DNA of 64,000 nucleotides from Occallatibacter riparius (GCF_025264625.1 NZ_CP093313.1:4588001-4652000), one strand, 5' to 3'. Shown: positions 1 through 8,904, counted from the stretch's first letter. The notes: generated from the sequence alone by a model not told the origin. A program made the numbers and translations.

Positions 1-135
1 CGGCACATGGAGGATCGCACCACGGAAGAGATCGCGGCGGCGCTGAACGTGACGCCGAATACGGCAAAACAGAGTGTTTACCGGGCGGTGCAGAAAGTAC
101 GGCACCGGCTGACGCAATTGAAGGTAATGGCATGA
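1..135 (+). CDS. RNA polymerase sigma factor, ECF/sigma-70 type, C-terminal end only
   Basis: The window opens inside this gene; 44 codons and the stop remain. The visible part reads RTTEEIAAALNVTPNTAKQS, a typical region 4 helix-turn-helix that contacts the -35 promoter element, followed by the basic helix seen at the end of ECF sigma factors. Its TGA overlaps the ATG of the next gene (ATGA at 132-135). That neighbour is a membrane-bound anti-sigma factor, which supports an ECF assignment. What is seen is only the last domain; the ECF subgroup and the inducing signal cannot be read. Region 4 alone could also belong to another LuxR-like helix-turn-helix protein, but the neighbours make sigma factor much more likely. 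Confidence 0.8.
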   Translation, partial: RHMEDRTTEEIAAALNVTPNTAKQSVYRAVQKVRHRLTQLKVMA

Positions 136-959
136 ATCACCTGACGGACGAGGAGCTTGTGGAACAGTATTATGCCGCTGCGGCAGGCGCGGCCACGGCC
201 GATGCCGCTGCTGCTGAAGCTATGGCGGGCAGAGCGGCCGAGGCGGCTGCGGCCAACGCCCATCTGCGAGAGTGCGCGCAATGTGCGGCGGCGCTCGCGG
301 CGCTGGAAAGTGACTTGGCGGTGCTGCGTCCCGTGCGGATTCCGGAGCGCGATGAGAACTATGGCGAGCAGATGTGGGCGCGCGTAGAAGGGGCTCTGCC
401 GCCGCGCGCTTTGAAACGGAGTCCGGCCCTCCGATTCGCGCTCTGGCGCGGACTGGCCTATGCCGCGAGCTGCGGCGTACTGGTGGCCGGTGGATTCTTT
501 GTAGGCCGGGTCTGGGAGCAGCGCCACGCAGTGACGACGGCTCACGTAACAGCGGCTCCGGTCATGGTCGCTCCGCAGCCGAAGGTGGTTGTCGTCGTAC
601 TGGGGGATCACCTCGATCGTTCGGAGCGGCTGCTGGTGGAATTGAAGCACGCGAATGGCGATACAGCGGATCTGGCTCCGCTGCCTGCTGAGGCTCGAAG
701 CCTGCTGGCGGCAAACAGGGTGTTCCGCGACGATGCGATGACCGATGGCGATCCGGGGCTGACCAAGGCTCTCGATCACCTGGACCGCCTCTTGACCGAG
801 ATTGCCAACCGGCCCGGTGGACTGGACGCGGCGGAGGCTGCCCGTATTCGTGACGAAATGAATGCCGAGGGACTGCTGTTCGAAGTCCGTGTGCTGCGAT
901 CGAAGAATCCGCACCGCATGAATACCGTGCGCGTGGTTGCAAAGGGGGGTGCGGCATGA
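132..959 (+). CDS. Membrane-anchored zinc-binding anti-sigma factor
   Basis: A 275-residue protein. Near the N-terminus it has H44-x3-C48-x2-C51, the zinc-binding signature of ZAS/zf-HC2 anti-sigma factors, which hold their cognate ECF sigma factor inactive in the cytoplasm. One membrane segment lies at about residues 107-126, followed by a presumably periplasmic domain of about 150 residues rich in charged helices that I do not recognise. It starts within the stop of the sigma factor (ATGA) and ends within the start of the FecR-domain gene (ATGA at 956-959), so the three are very probably translated together. Inference: the periplasmic domain senses an envelope signal and releases the sigma factor. 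The N-terminus has an unusually long alanine-rich run (about residues 15-42) before the zinc motif. Confidence 0.8.
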   Translation: MNHLTDEELVEQYYAAAAGAATADAAAAEAMAGRAAEAAAANAHLRECAQCAAALAALESDLAVLRPVRIPERDENYGEQMWARVEGALPPRALKRSPALRFALWRGLAYAASCGVLVAGGFFVGRVWEQRHAVTTAHVTAAPVMVAPQPKVVVVVLGDHLDRSERLLVELKHANGDTADLAPLPAEARSLLAANRVFRDDAMTDGDPGLTKALDHLDRLLTEIANRPGGLDAAEAARIRDEMNAEGLLFEVRVLRSKNPHRMNTVRVVAKGGAA

Positions 960-3199
960 AAGCCAATTGGATGTTGCTGACCTGTGTCGCGGCCGGGCTT
1001 GCGCTTGGGTCGATGCAGGCGCGGAGCCAGACGGGCGAGGCGCTTCTGGCTTCCGGATCGATATCGGGGGCGTTCGATGAAACGAACATGCCCGCCACTG
1101 CGCCAGATTCCAAGGAGTATGCGGTGGGCAAGCAGGCCATCCACGATGGACGCTGGGCCGACGCCGTCACCATCTTCGGAAAGATAGCCGATGCCGGCGG
1201 CCCCCACGCTGACAGTGCCTTCTACTGGAAAGCCTATGCGCTGAACAAGAGCGGCAAGGCCGACGAGGCGATCGGCACGTGCGGCCTGCTGCGCGACGTA
1301 TTCAGGAAGAGCGGCTGGATTGAAGATTGCGATGCGTTGCAGATCGAGATCGACTCGAGCCGCGGCAAGCCGATTCAGGCCAAAGCGGAACAAAGCGATG
1401 AGTTGAAGCTGCTGGCCCTGGCAAGCCTGATGCGCTCGGACCCGGAAAAGGCCACCGCGCAGATCAAGGAGATCGTCGGCGGAGACGCCTCAGAGAAGCT
1501 GAAGGAGGGCGCGGTCTTCATCCTCGGCCAGCAGGTACCGGACTCGACGTATCCGCAGATTGTGAGGATCAGCTATCTCGAGGGCGACGTCCGAATCGCG
1601 CGCGCCAGCGAGAACGAGAAGTCCACAAAACCGGCGTGGGAAACGGCCGTGATGAACCTGCCGCTCAACGAGGGCGACAGCATCGTTACAGGCAAGGATG
1701 GCCGCGTCGAGATCGAGTTTGAAGACGCCTCGACGGTTTATCTTGGCGAGAACTCGGTGCTGAACTGCACGGATATGCATACGACCGGCGGAGTTCCGCA
1801 CACCGAACTGGCCTTGGTAAGCGGCACCATGACAACGCATCTTGACTCGCTGATGGGCGGCGAGATGTTTCTGATCCGCACTCCGAGCGAAAATCTGCTG
1901 GCGCGCTACCCCGAGAAATCGGACCTGCGCATCACCAGCTACATTGACGGCATCGGAATCGCGTCGCTCAGCGGCGGCGCATTGAATGTGACCGGTGCGA
2001 ACAGAGTCGACATGACCTCGGGCAAGACCGTCTTCATCAGCGAAGGTCATCGGGTGAGCACGGCCGAAGAGGCCGGCAAGGCGCAGGACTTCACTGCTTA
2101 CGATGCGTGGGTCGCCGACCGCCATGCCGCCCGCACCTCGGCCGAGAGGACCGTGATGCAGGAGGCAGGCCTCCAGAAGCCGATTCCGGGGATCGCCGAG
2201 ATGAAGGATCAGGGACACTTCTTCGAGTGCCCTCCATACGGCGTTTGCTGGGAGCCGAATGCGCCGCAGGCCAGGCCGGTGCTGGCTGCCGGTCCGACTC
2301 CTCCCCCGACGCCGAAAACAGCATCACCTTCGGCAGCCGGACGGCCCGCCGGCGGCACCAATGGCTCGGTGTCGGATTGGTTCCCATGCATGACCGCGTG
2401 GTATCCGACAGGATATTTGTACAGCCCCAGTTCTTTCTATGCCTTGGTGGATCCGTACACGTGGGGCGTCTGCCACTCCGGCGAGTGGATTCCCTATAAC
2501 AACAGCTATGCGTGGGTGGCCGGCACCAGGCGCCATCACCGCATCCCGGTTCGCTGGGTCAAGATCGGTCACGACCCCGTCCCGATTCCCATCCATCCCA
2601 GGGATGTGAAAGGCAAGCTCCCGATCAACCGCATAGGCCTTCAACCGGTGAAGGGGAAGGATGGCGGCATTCATGTGACGCCGATCGCGGTGGACCCCGG
2701 AAAGAGGATGGAACTCCTGAAGTCTCCTCCAAAAGAGTTCCGCAATCTGCCTCAGCCGGTGCTGGCGCGTTCGGACGCTCCACGAATGCAGATGCTCGCA
2801 ATCCGCGACAACGCCAAGGCGGGAATCACGGCGCACTCTCCGATCCCGATGACGTTCAATCATCAGCAGGGATTCATGACGTCGCACCAGGTAATGCAGG
2901 GTGGCCGTCCGGTGGCGGTGAACGTTCCGGTAGGCCGCGTGGGTGGCGGCGGCTTCTCCGGCGGCATGCCGAGCAGCGGCTTCTCGGGGCGTAGCAGTGG
3001 CGGTGTTGGGTTCGGCGCAGTGCAGCACGGTGGCGGTGGCTTCAGCGGCGGCAGTGTCAGCCATGGTGGAGGCGGCGTCAGCGTGGGTGGCGGCGGTGGA
3101 GGCCCCGCGATGCACAGCGGGGGCACGGTGAGCGCCCCGAGCGTCTCCACTCCGAGTGCGTCCAGCACGGCCGCACCCGCCAGCAGTCCCCGTAAATAA
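956..3199 (+). CDS. Secreted FecR-domain protein with N-terminal repeat region and glycine-rich tail
   Basis: A 747-residue protein with a signal peptide (about 1-25, cleavage near MQARSQ). Residues about 55-125 look like one or two TPR-type helical repeats. Residues about 200-345 resemble a FecR domain: RISYLEGDVRIAR, a GDSIVTGKDGRVEIEFEDAS stretch typical of the FecR beta structure, then YLGENSVL. After about 450 the chain is rich in Trp/Tyr/Pro, and the last 100 residues are almost all Gly, Ser and Val. FecR domains are known from surface signalling proteins that work with ECF sigma factors. Here the gene overlaps the anti-sigma gene by four bases, so a role as sensor or as a surface protein whose export is monitored is plausible but inferred. 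It is a distant paralogue of the protein at 4863-6350. A strong terminator follows. Confidence 0.75.
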   Translation: MKANWMLLTCVAAGLALGSMQARSQTGEALLASGSISGAFDETNMPATAPDSKEYAVGKQAIHDGRWADAVTIFGKIADAGGPHADSAFYWKAYALNKSGKADEAIGTCGLLRDVFRKSGWIEDCDALQIEIDSSRGKPIQAKAEQSDELKLLALASLMRSDPEKATAQIKEIVGGDASEKLKEGAVFILGQQVPDSTYPQIVRISYLEGDVRIARASENEKSTKPAWETAVMNLPLNEGDSIVTGKDGRVEIEFEDASTVYLGENSVLNCTDMHTTGGVPHTELALVSGTMTTHLDSLMGGEMFLIRTPSENLLARYPEKSDLRITSYIDGIGIASLSGGALNVTGANRVDMTSGKTVFISEGHRVSTAEEAGKAQDFTAYDAWVADRHAARTSAERTVMQEAGLQKPIPGIAEMKDQGHFFECPPYGVCWEPNAPQARPVLAAGPTPPPTPKTASPSAAGRPAGGTNGSVSDWFPCMTAWYPTGYLYSPSSFYALVDPYTWGVCHSGEWIPYNNSYAWVAGTRRHHRIPVRWVKIGHDPVPIPIHPRDVKGKLPINRIGLQPVKGKDGGIHVTPIAVDPGKRMELLKSPPKEFRNLPQPVLARSDAPRMQMLAIRDNAKAGITAHSPIPMTFNHQQGFMTSHQVMQGGRPVAVNVPVGRVGGGGFSGGMPSSGFSGRSSGGVGFGAVQHGGGGFSGGSVSHGGGGVSVGGGGGGPAMHSGGTVSAPSVSTPSASSTAAPASSPRK

Positions 3200-3216
3200 T
3201 AGATAGAGAGAAAAGC

Positions 3217-3252
3217 GGGGTTCCGGCCGCGGCAGGCCGGAACCCCCTTTTA
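3217..3252 (+). terminator. Intrinsic terminator after the sigma/anti-sigma/FecR operon
   Basis: A 12-base perfect stem (ggggttccggcc, loop gcggca, then its complement) is followed by C and a T-rich tract (tttta). It lies 18 bases after the stop of the FecR-domain gene and closes the three-gene operon. Confidence 0.85.
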
Positions 3253-3303
3253 TTGCGCGAAGCGCACCGGCCCGGAACGACTCACTGACCCAGGAGCAAA
3301 CGC

Positions 3304-4659
3304 TTGGGCCAGTCGGGCATCAGAACTGAAAGGGTCTACTCCCCGGGGGATTCTCCGTTTCCGATGTCCAATTCAGATATCACTTCACTCATCCTGGTCC
3401 TCTTGTTGCTTGTCGGGCTCGCGCAGCTGCTGGGCTATGTGTTCGTGCGACTTCGGCAGCCCAAGGTCATCGGCGAGATTCTGGCGGGCATCGTGCTCGG
3501 GCCGGCGGTGCTGGGAAGAATCCCGGCTGTCTCCGGACTACTGGCGCACGCCAAGCACCAGGGTAATGTGCTGGACTTCATCTATTGGCTCGGTCTGTTG
3601 CTGCTGATGTTTCTTTCGGGCGCGGAGACGCAGCAGTTGTTCTCTCGCGAAGAGCGGCGCGAGGTGAGCTGGCTGGCGATTGTCGGCTCTGGGATTCCGT
3701 TTGCCCTGGCGCTGGCGCTGGGGCCGTGGCTCATCCGGCCTTCGCTGTTCGGCCCAAATGGGAACCGCATTTCGCTGATCATTATCCTTGCCGTTGGCGT
3801 TGCGGTCACGTCGGTGCCGGTGGTCTCCAAGATCTTCGCCGATCTGAAGATTCTTCACACGCGTTTCGCACGCTTGGTGCTCGGCGTAGCGGTCTGCGAG
3901 GACATCGTGCTCTGGCTGGCACTCGCAATCGCGACGGCCATGGCCGGCACCGCAGCCCTCGATCCGAAGAAGATGTCGCTGCATCTGCTGGCAACCATCG
4001 GATTCTTTCTTGCCGGGCTGACGATTGTGCCGCGCGCGGTGAAGCGCATCAACAAGGCCGAACACAACGTGCTCGTAAAGCAGTCGCCCACCGGCTATGC
4101 GCTGGCCGTGCTGTTTGCGTATTGTGCGGTTGCGGGCGCCCTGGATGTGAGCCTGGTGTTTGCGGCGTTTCTGGCGGGCTTCGCGGTGGTGCACAAGAAG
4201 CGGCGCATCTTCGCCGAGGCGCTGGACGCGATCGGCAAGGTCGCTTTCGCCTTCTTCATTCCGGTGTACTTCGCGATCGTCGGGCTCAAGCTCGACCTCG
4301 TCCGCGGCTTTGCACTGTGGATGCTGGTTGCGTTTCTGATCGGTAGCTGCGTCGTCAAGATGCTCTCGGTGGGGCTGGCGGGCCGGCTCGCCGGCTTCCG
4401 CGGACTCGACCTGTTCAATCTTGCGATGACCACGAACGCGCGCGGAGGCCCAGGCATTGTGCTGGCCAGCGTGGCGTTCGATGCCGGAATCATCAGCTCG
4501 CAGTTCTACACGACGCTGGTGCTCGCGGCGGTGCTCACTTCGCAGTTCGCCGGCGCGTGGCTGGAGTTCGTGCTGCGCAAGGGCTGGCCGCTGCTGACGC
4601 CAAAGGCCGGCGAAGCAGGCGCGGCGGGACTCGCAGCGGAGACTCCGCGCGCGGCCTGA
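3304..4659 (+). CDS. Cation:proton antiporter, CPA2 (KefB/NapA-like) family
   Basis: An integral membrane protein of 451 residues with about 12 hydrophobic segments. Typical CPA2 sequence is seen: LRQPKVIGEILAGIVLGP after the first membrane helix, LGVAVCEDIVLWLALAIA with an acidic residue in a membrane helix, and AMTTNARGGPGIVLASVAFD near the C-terminus. It should exchange Na+ or K+ for protons across the inner membrane; the ion is not deducible. There is no cytosolic TrkA-N (RCK) domain, so it is the short form. Start: TTG 3304 has AGGAG seven bases upstream; ATG 3364 lies just before the first membrane helix but has a poorly placed GGGGGA. I keep the longer form, with real doubt. It stands alone after a terminator. 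Confidence 0.85.
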   Translation: MGQSGIRTERVYSPGDSPFPMSNSDITSLILVLLLLVGLAQLLGYVFVRLRQPKVIGEILAGIVLGPAVLGRIPAVSGLLAHAKHQGNVLDFIYWLGLLLLMFLSGAETQQLFSREERREVSWLAIVGSGIPFALALALGPWLIRPSLFGPNGNRISLIIILAVGVAVTSVPVVSKIFADLKILHTRFARLVLGVAVCEDIVLWLALAIATAMAGTAALDPKKMSLHLLATIGFFLAGLTIVPRAVKRINKAEHNVLVKQSPTGYALAVLFAYCAVAGALDVSLVFAAFLAGFAVVHKKRRIFAEALDAIGKVAFAFFIPVYFAIVGLKLDLVRGFALWMLVAFLIGSCVVKMLSVGLAGRLAGFRGLDLFNLAMTTNARGGPGIVLASVAFDAGIISSQFYTTLVLAAVLTSQFAGAWLEFVLRKGWPLLTPKAGEAGAAGLAAETPRAA

Positions 4660-4862
4660 TTCCTGCGCAGCGGCTCCAAGACGCAGACAATCGCAGGAAA
4701 AGTCACGGCATTGTAAAAGCTGCATAACCACCGCGGGCGCCAGGTCGTCAAAGCTGCTGGATTCGTGCTAGCATCGGGTCCATCGATGCGCTCCCCCCGG
4801 TCGCTCGAAGTGACTGGCGACGCATTGGTTTTCCAGGTTCGCCAAATCCAAAGGAGGCGGAC

Positions 4863-6350
4863 ATGAGCCTGCCTAAAGTGACAGTCCTCCTGTCGACGTT
4901 GTGTTTTGCGGTGGCACTCCCGGCGCAAACAGCTGAAACGCATACAACCAGTGACAATGCATCCAAGGTTCGCATCGTGCGCCTCAGCGAGGTCAAGGGC
5001 GACGTGCAGATGGACAGGAACATCGGCCGCGGCATGGAAAACGCCATCGCCAACCTGCCTATCGTGGAACAGACCCGCCTGCAGACCGCCATGGGCGCCG
5101 CCGAAGTCGAGTTCGAAGACAACAGCACCCTGCGTGTTGGCCCGAACTCCATCGTAGAATTCCCCAAGCTCGAGCGCATGCCCAACGGAACCACTGTTTC
5201 GTGGGCGCGTGTGGTGAGGGGCACGGCGTACGTCAGCCTGATGAAGTCCTCGATGGCGAACCAGTTTGCGCTGCTCTTCGGCGCGCAGACCGTGCAGCTG
5301 CCGCCCGCGAGCCATGTCCGGCTCGATATGGGTTCCGGCGATGCCAAGCTAGCGGTCATGGACGGCTCCTTGAAGCTTCAGAGCGCCACCGGCGAGGTGG
5401 TTGTTCCCAAGAAGAAGACAGTCACCTTCAACCTGGCCACGGCCGGCGAATTGAACGTCGATAACCACGTCTCCTCCGGGCCGCTGGATCAGTGGGACAA
5501 GGAGTCCATCGGATACCACCAGCGCCTGGCAGTGGCGAGTTCCTACAACAGTTCGCCCTACTCGTACGGGATGAGCGACCTCAATTACTACGGCAGCTTC
5601 ATGGATGCCAGCTCCTGCGGCATGGCAGGGTCGATGATGTGGCGCCCCTACTTCGCTAGCGCGGGCTGGGATCCATACGCGAACGGCTCGTGGGCCTGGT
5701 ACGGCAACGCGGGCTACTCGTGGGTTTCGCCCTATCCCTGGGGCTGGACCCCCTACCACTCCGGCAGCTGGAATTTCTGCCCCGGCATGGGTTGGGGCTG
5801 GATGCCCGGCAGCACCTGGATGGGCCTGAATAACGTTGCCATGCTTCCGCCGCAGAGCGGGCCGGGCGGCGGCGGCGGCGGCCGGCCGCTCCTTCCAATC
5901 CGTCCTCCGTCGAGCGGCGCTCCGTCGCTGATCCCGGTCAGTACCCGACCGCTGGTTCGGTCTGAGCTGAAGTCGGGCGACTGGTTCGAGTTCCGCAGGG
6001 ATTCGGCCGGTATGGGCATTCCGCGCGACACCCTCGGCAAGCTCGACAAGGTCTCGCAGCACGTTATTACGCATGGCTCGGTGCAGACGCCGGTCTATGT
6101 CACTGGACCTGTGATGGGTGGCGGCATGAACGGCCGCGCCGGCGCCGGTCCCTCCAGCGGGGCGATGCCGATAACGACGATTCATCGCGGCAGCGTATCG
6201 CCGGGGTTCGGGGAACCGCAACAGCCGTCCTTCGGAGCAGGAAGAGGTGGCTCGGGATCAATGCCCTCAGCGTCTGGAGGAGGAGCGCCCGCGCCGACCG
6301 CTCCTTCGCATGGCGCGAGCCCGGGCGCACCCAGCGGACGCCCACGCTAA
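4863..6350 (+). CDS. Secreted FecR-domain protein with Trp/Tyr/Gly-rich middle region
   Basis: A 495-residue protein preceded by a strong ribosome site (AAGGAGG, 5 bases before ATG). A signal peptide covers about 1-22. Residues about 38-200 form a FecR-like domain (RIVRLSEVKGDVQMDR, then GAAEVEFEDNSTLRVGPNSI), the same plan as in the 956-3199 protein. Residues about 235-325 are dominated by Trp, Tyr, Gly and Ser (for example GWTPYHSGSWNFCPGMGWGW), a composition seen in acidobacterial surface proteins of the DUF6600 type. The tail is Pro/Gly/Ser-rich. Inference: a surface-exposed protein, possibly binding a polysaccharide. No adjacent sigma factor of its own is seen; it may answer to the upstream cassette. 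A 12-base-stem terminator follows. Confidence 0.72.
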   Translation: MSLPKVTVLLSTLCFAVALPAQTAETHTTSDNASKVRIVRLSEVKGDVQMDRNIGRGMENAIANLPIVEQTRLQTAMGAAEVEFEDNSTLRVGPNSIVEFPKLERMPNGTTVSWARVVRGTAYVSLMKSSMANQFALLFGAQTVQLPPASHVRLDMGSGDAKLAVMDGSLKLQSATGEVVVPKKKTVTFNLATAGELNVDNHVSSGPLDQWDKESIGYHQRLAVASSYNSSPYSYGMSDLNYYGSFMDASSCGMAGSMMWRPYFASAGWDPYANGSWAWYGNAGYSWVSPYPWGWTPYHSGSWNFCPGMGWGWMPGSTWMGLNNVAMLPPQSGPGGGGGGRPLLPIRPPSSGAPSLIPVSTRPLVRSELKSGDWFEFRRDSAGMGIPRDTLGKLDKVSQHVITHGSVQTPVYVTGPVMGGGMNGRAGAGPSSGAMPITTIHRGSVSPGFGEPQQPSFGAGRGGSGSMPSASGGGAPAPTAPSHGASPGAPSGRPR

Positions 6351-6365
6351 AAACGCCAAAACATA

Positions 6366-6405
6366 ACGAGGGCCGCGTCGCAATCCGGCGCGGCCCTCGT
6401 GTTTT
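6366..6405 (+). terminator. Intrinsic terminator, probably bidirectional
   Basis: A perfect 12-base stem (acgagggccgcg, 11-base loop, complement) followed by gtttt. On the other strand the stem is followed by a T-rich stretch, so it can also end the convergent DUF4126 gene at 6423-6932. Confidence 0.8.
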
Positions 6406-6422
6406 CTGCTGAACAATCCGAC

Positions 6423-6932
6423 CTAAACGATTGCAGGACCCTGCTGGACCACCACGGGGGAGGCGGCCTTCGGCGATTCCAGCGCCTTCGTTGCCATTGC
6501 GGCGAGCGCCAGCACCACCGCATCTTCGATAACCGCAGCAGGGAAGTCCCTGCCGAACGCCTCGGCGAGTTTGGAACGCATGGCTGAGCCGCCAACGGTT
6601 CCAGCCGCTGCTCCCACGCCACCCACAATAATCGCCAGCGGAAACACCGATTCGCCGGCTGTCACGGCGGCTGCACTGACCGCGCCACTGAGAACCCGCC
6701 AGGCAAACGCCGGAGGCGACTTCCGGTCGGGCATGAAAGGCAGCTTGTCGGCCACCATCTCGGCGATCGCAATCAGCGCAAACAAGGTGGTCGCGTCCAT
6801 GTTGCCGATCAGCTTGGGAGACGAACCGCCTGCGGAGTTGCGGCTTCGGGCGGCGGTTACCGCGGCGGCGGGTGCGGACATCGATCGCAATCCGGCCGCG
6901 ATGCCGAGCAGAAAAGTAGCGAAGAGAGGCAT
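6423..6932 (-). CDS. DUF4126-family small membrane protein
   Basis: A 169-residue hydrophobic protein. The start GLRSMSAPAAAVTAA after the first hydrophobic segment, EMVADKLPFMPDR in the middle and the following alternation of glycine-rich membrane helices match the DUF4126 family of small integral membrane proteins of unknown function. ATG 6932 is chosen because GGAGG lies four bases upstream; an upstream in-frame ATG at 6956 has no ribosome site. On the minus strand the nearest upstream gene is the tiny acidic protein at 6967-7131, only 34 bases away, so the two may be cotranscribed. Confidence 0.75.
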   Translation of the reverse strand: MPLFATFLLGIAAGLRSMSAPAAAVTAARSRNSAGGSSPKLIGNMDATTLFALIAIAEMVADKLPFMPDRKSPPAFAWRVLSGAVSAAAVTAGESVFPLAIIVGGVGAAAGTVGGSAMRSKLAEAFGRDFPAAVIEDAVVLALAAMATKALESPKAASPVVVQQGPAIV

Positions 6933-6966
6933 AAGTCCTCCGATAAGCGAAACCATTATCGCCGAA

Positions 6967-7131
6967 TTACGGCCGTATGGAGGGCGAAGGATCGCTGTTC
7001 TCTTCGTCGCTGGATTTTGGAGTGTGCTCGCCCGAGTTCTTTTGCTCTTCCTGCTTGTTCAGCGTGGCGTCCTGCGGTTCGGGCGGAATCTTCATGTCGT
7101 AGTGGATCGGATCATCGGGCTGGTCGGGCAT
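6967..7131 (-). CDS. Very small acidic hydrophilic protein (54 residues)
   Basis: A short reading frame starting MPDQPDDPIHYDMKIPPEPQ and ending in a Lys/Glu/Ser/Asp-rich tail with a TAA stop. An AGGAG lies six bases before ATG 7131 (it directly abuts a second ATG at 7137). Composition is strongly hydrophilic and proline-rich with no Cys, signal peptide or membrane segment, so it is probably disordered and cytoplasmic. No function is recognised. Support comes only from the good ribosome site, the codon-like base pattern and its place 34 bases before the DUF4126 gene on the same strand. It could be a chance frame. Confidence 0.5.
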   Translation of the reverse strand: MPDQPDDPIHYDMKIPPEPQDATLNKQEEQKNSGEHTPKSSDEENSDPSPSIRP

Positions 7132-7189
7132 CTGCATCTCCTCCCCCTGTGAGATGCGGAAAGCTCTGATAGGTAGGGCGAGTGAAGCG

Positions 7190-7219
7190 AAAAGGCCGCT
7201 TCGCTTATGCGAAGCGGCC
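7190..7219 (-). terminator. Intrinsic terminator of the aldolase gene
   Basis: An 11-base perfect stem (7194-7204 with 7209-7219, loop ttat). On the minus strand it is followed by TTTT-C. It lies 27 bases beyond the stop codon of the aldolase gene. Confidence 0.8.
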
Positions 7220-7245
7220 CTTCAAATTTCCAACAGCTCTGAGGC

Positions 7246-8295
7246 TTAGCGAGCAGCGACCGAAGGACGCGTGTCCAGCTTGCCGCTCTTGTAGCCGGCA
7301 GCCATCTCTTCGATCGGAATCGCCTTGTAGTCCTGCGCGTGGCCGGCCTGGCCGAACTCGCGCATGCGCTGTGCAACCACCTTGGCCATGGCCGCGCGGG
7401 CCGGAGTCAGATAATCGCGCGGATCGAACTTCTCCGGCGTCTCCGCGAACACCTTGCGGATGGCGCCGGTGATCGCGAGGCGATTGTCCGTATCGACGTT
7501 GATCTTGCGCACGCCGTTCTTGATGCCGAGCTGGATCTCTTCCACCGGAACGCCCCAGGTCTGCTTCAGGTGGCCGCCGTACTGGTTCACGATGTCCTGC
7601 AGATCCTTGGGAACCGACGACGAGCCGTGCATCACCAGGTGGGTGTGCGGCAGGCGCTTGTGGATCTGGATCAGCACATCCATCTTGAGCACCGAGCCGT
7701 CCGGCTTTTTCGTGAATTTGTAGGCGCCGTGGCTGGTGCCGATGGCGATAGCCAGCGCGTCAACGCCGGTACGCTCCGCGAACTCGACCGCCTGGTCGGG
7801 ATCGGTGATGTGCTCCAACCCGGTGCCGCCCGCGCCGTGGCCGTCTTCCACGCCGCCCAGAACGCCGATCTCGCCTTCCACCGTAACGCCGCGCTCATGC
7901 GCATAGTCCACCACGCGGCGCGTCACTTCAACGTTCTCTTCGAAGGTGGTGGGAGTCTTCCCGTCTTCCTTCAGCGAGCCGTCCATCATCACCGAGGTAA
8001 AGCCCAGCGCAATCGCCGACTTGCAGGTTTCGAAGCTGTTGCCGTGGTCCTGGTGCATGGCGATCGGAATATCCGGATTCAGCTCGGCCGCCGCCTCGAT
8101 CAGTTTGAAGAGATACAGATCCTCGGCAAACTTGCGCGCGCCGCGGCTGGCCTGGGCGATGACGGGGGAGTTGGTCTCCTTGGCCGCCATCATGATGGCC
8201 TGAATCTGTTCCATGTCGTTGACATTGAAGGCGCCGACGCCATAACCGCCTTTGGCGGCTTCGTCGAGGAGTTGCCGCATTGAAACGAGAGGCAT
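7246..8295 (-). CDS. fba: Class II fructose-1,6-bisphosphate aldolase
   Basis: A 349-residue cytoplasmic zinc enzyme interconverting fructose-1,6-bisphosphate with dihydroxyacetone phosphate and glyceraldehyde-3-phosphate (glycolysis/gluconeogenesis). Recognised by YGVGAFNVNDMEQ at the N-terminus, the metal-binding region IPIAMHQDHGNSFE, GEIGVLGGVEDGHGAG, VMHGSSSVPKDL and KINVDTDNRLA near the C-terminus. The length and GVPVEEIQLGIKNGVRKIN fit the subtype first described from Calvin-cycle aldolases (class II type B), which many heterotrophs also carry. ATG 8295 is chosen because GGAGA lies six bases upstream and the family begins here (MPLVSMRQLLDEA); the frame is open further upstream. It stands alone with its own terminator. 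Confidence 0.93.
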   Translation of the reverse strand: MPLVSMRQLLDEAAKGGYGVGAFNVNDMEQIQAIMMAAKETNSPVIAQASRGARKFAEDLYLFKLIEAAAELNPDIPIAMHQDHGNSFETCKSAIALGFTSVMMDGSLKEDGKTPTTFEENVEVTRRVVDYAHERGVTVEGEIGVLGGVEDGHGAGGTGLEHITDPDQAVEFAERTGVDALAIAIGTSHGAYKFTKKPDGSVLKMDVLIQIHKRLPHTHLVMHGSSSVPKDLQDIVNQYGGHLKQTWGVPVEEIQLGIKNGVRKINVDTDNRLAITGAIRKVFAETPEKFDPRDYLTPARAAMAKVVAQRMREFGQAGHAQDYKAIPIEEMAAGYKSGKLDTRPSVAAR

Positions 8296-8702
8296 TGAAA
8301 GTCTCCTTTTCTCTGGTCCAACCGCACGATTCTTGCAGGAAACGAACCCCCGCGGCGGGAACTGCAATCGTCCTTATGGTAACAGAGGCTGACAAGCAAA
8401 AAGTGTGTTCAAGAGCACACGCGATCAACCAGGGAAGGGTATTCAGACGTGCCCTGAACCCCACGCATTATCATCCCAGCCTTCCCCCCAAACCGGCACT
8501 GTGCACACTGACAGATTGTTTTGGGGAGCACAACACAGTTTCGCAACCGCCGGACGCAACGCTCAACCACCGCCCTGGCCTTGGCGACGGTAGAGATCCA
8601 GATCCGTCAGCGCGCCAACTTGCCGTGACTTAAGTAGTGCTCAGGCCATTGAGGAGCCTCAACTTCAGTAACATCTCACGTTCGATGGAGTCCCTTTCAA
8701 TG

Positions 8703-8818
8703 GCAGGTGGCCCGGTCATGATCTCCAAATCTCACTCACGCATCGCAGAAATCCGAGGCTGTGCCCCGTTCATCGCGCTTTTGCGATGAGCGGGCGGGGA
8801 GCTACTCGATTCAGCGAT
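8703..8818. repeat. Direct repeat copy 1 with internal hairpin
   Basis: Begins gcaggtggcccggtcatgat and ends with cgattcagcg. It is nearly identical to 8905-9018. Inside is a hairpin (ttcatcgc, short T-rich loop, gcgatgag, flanked by cccc and gggg). It resembles the palindromic intergenic repeats common in acidobacterial genomes rather than an insertion sequence; no reading frame for a transposase is present. Confidence 0.75.
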
Positions 8819-8904
8819 ACTTGGCACGCCCCACAACGGCTAGGAATATTAAACTGATCCCGCTGCTGCCTCCCCGGGGGAATACACATGCTGTCTCGTC
8901 GCGG
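8813..8904 (+). pseudogene. Truncated duplicate of the leader and start of the gene at 10607
   Basis: This stretch aligns with 10525-10623: both contain cgccccacaacggc, aatattaaact, atcccgctgctg, then ccccgggggaatacacATG and the codons for MLSRRG. Here the copy stops after six codons and runs straight into repeat 8905-9018. It is therefore a broken duplicate of the 5' end of the Tat-exported glycoside hydrolase-like gene, separated from the intact one by the CpaE-like ATPase gene. Confidence 0.85.
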
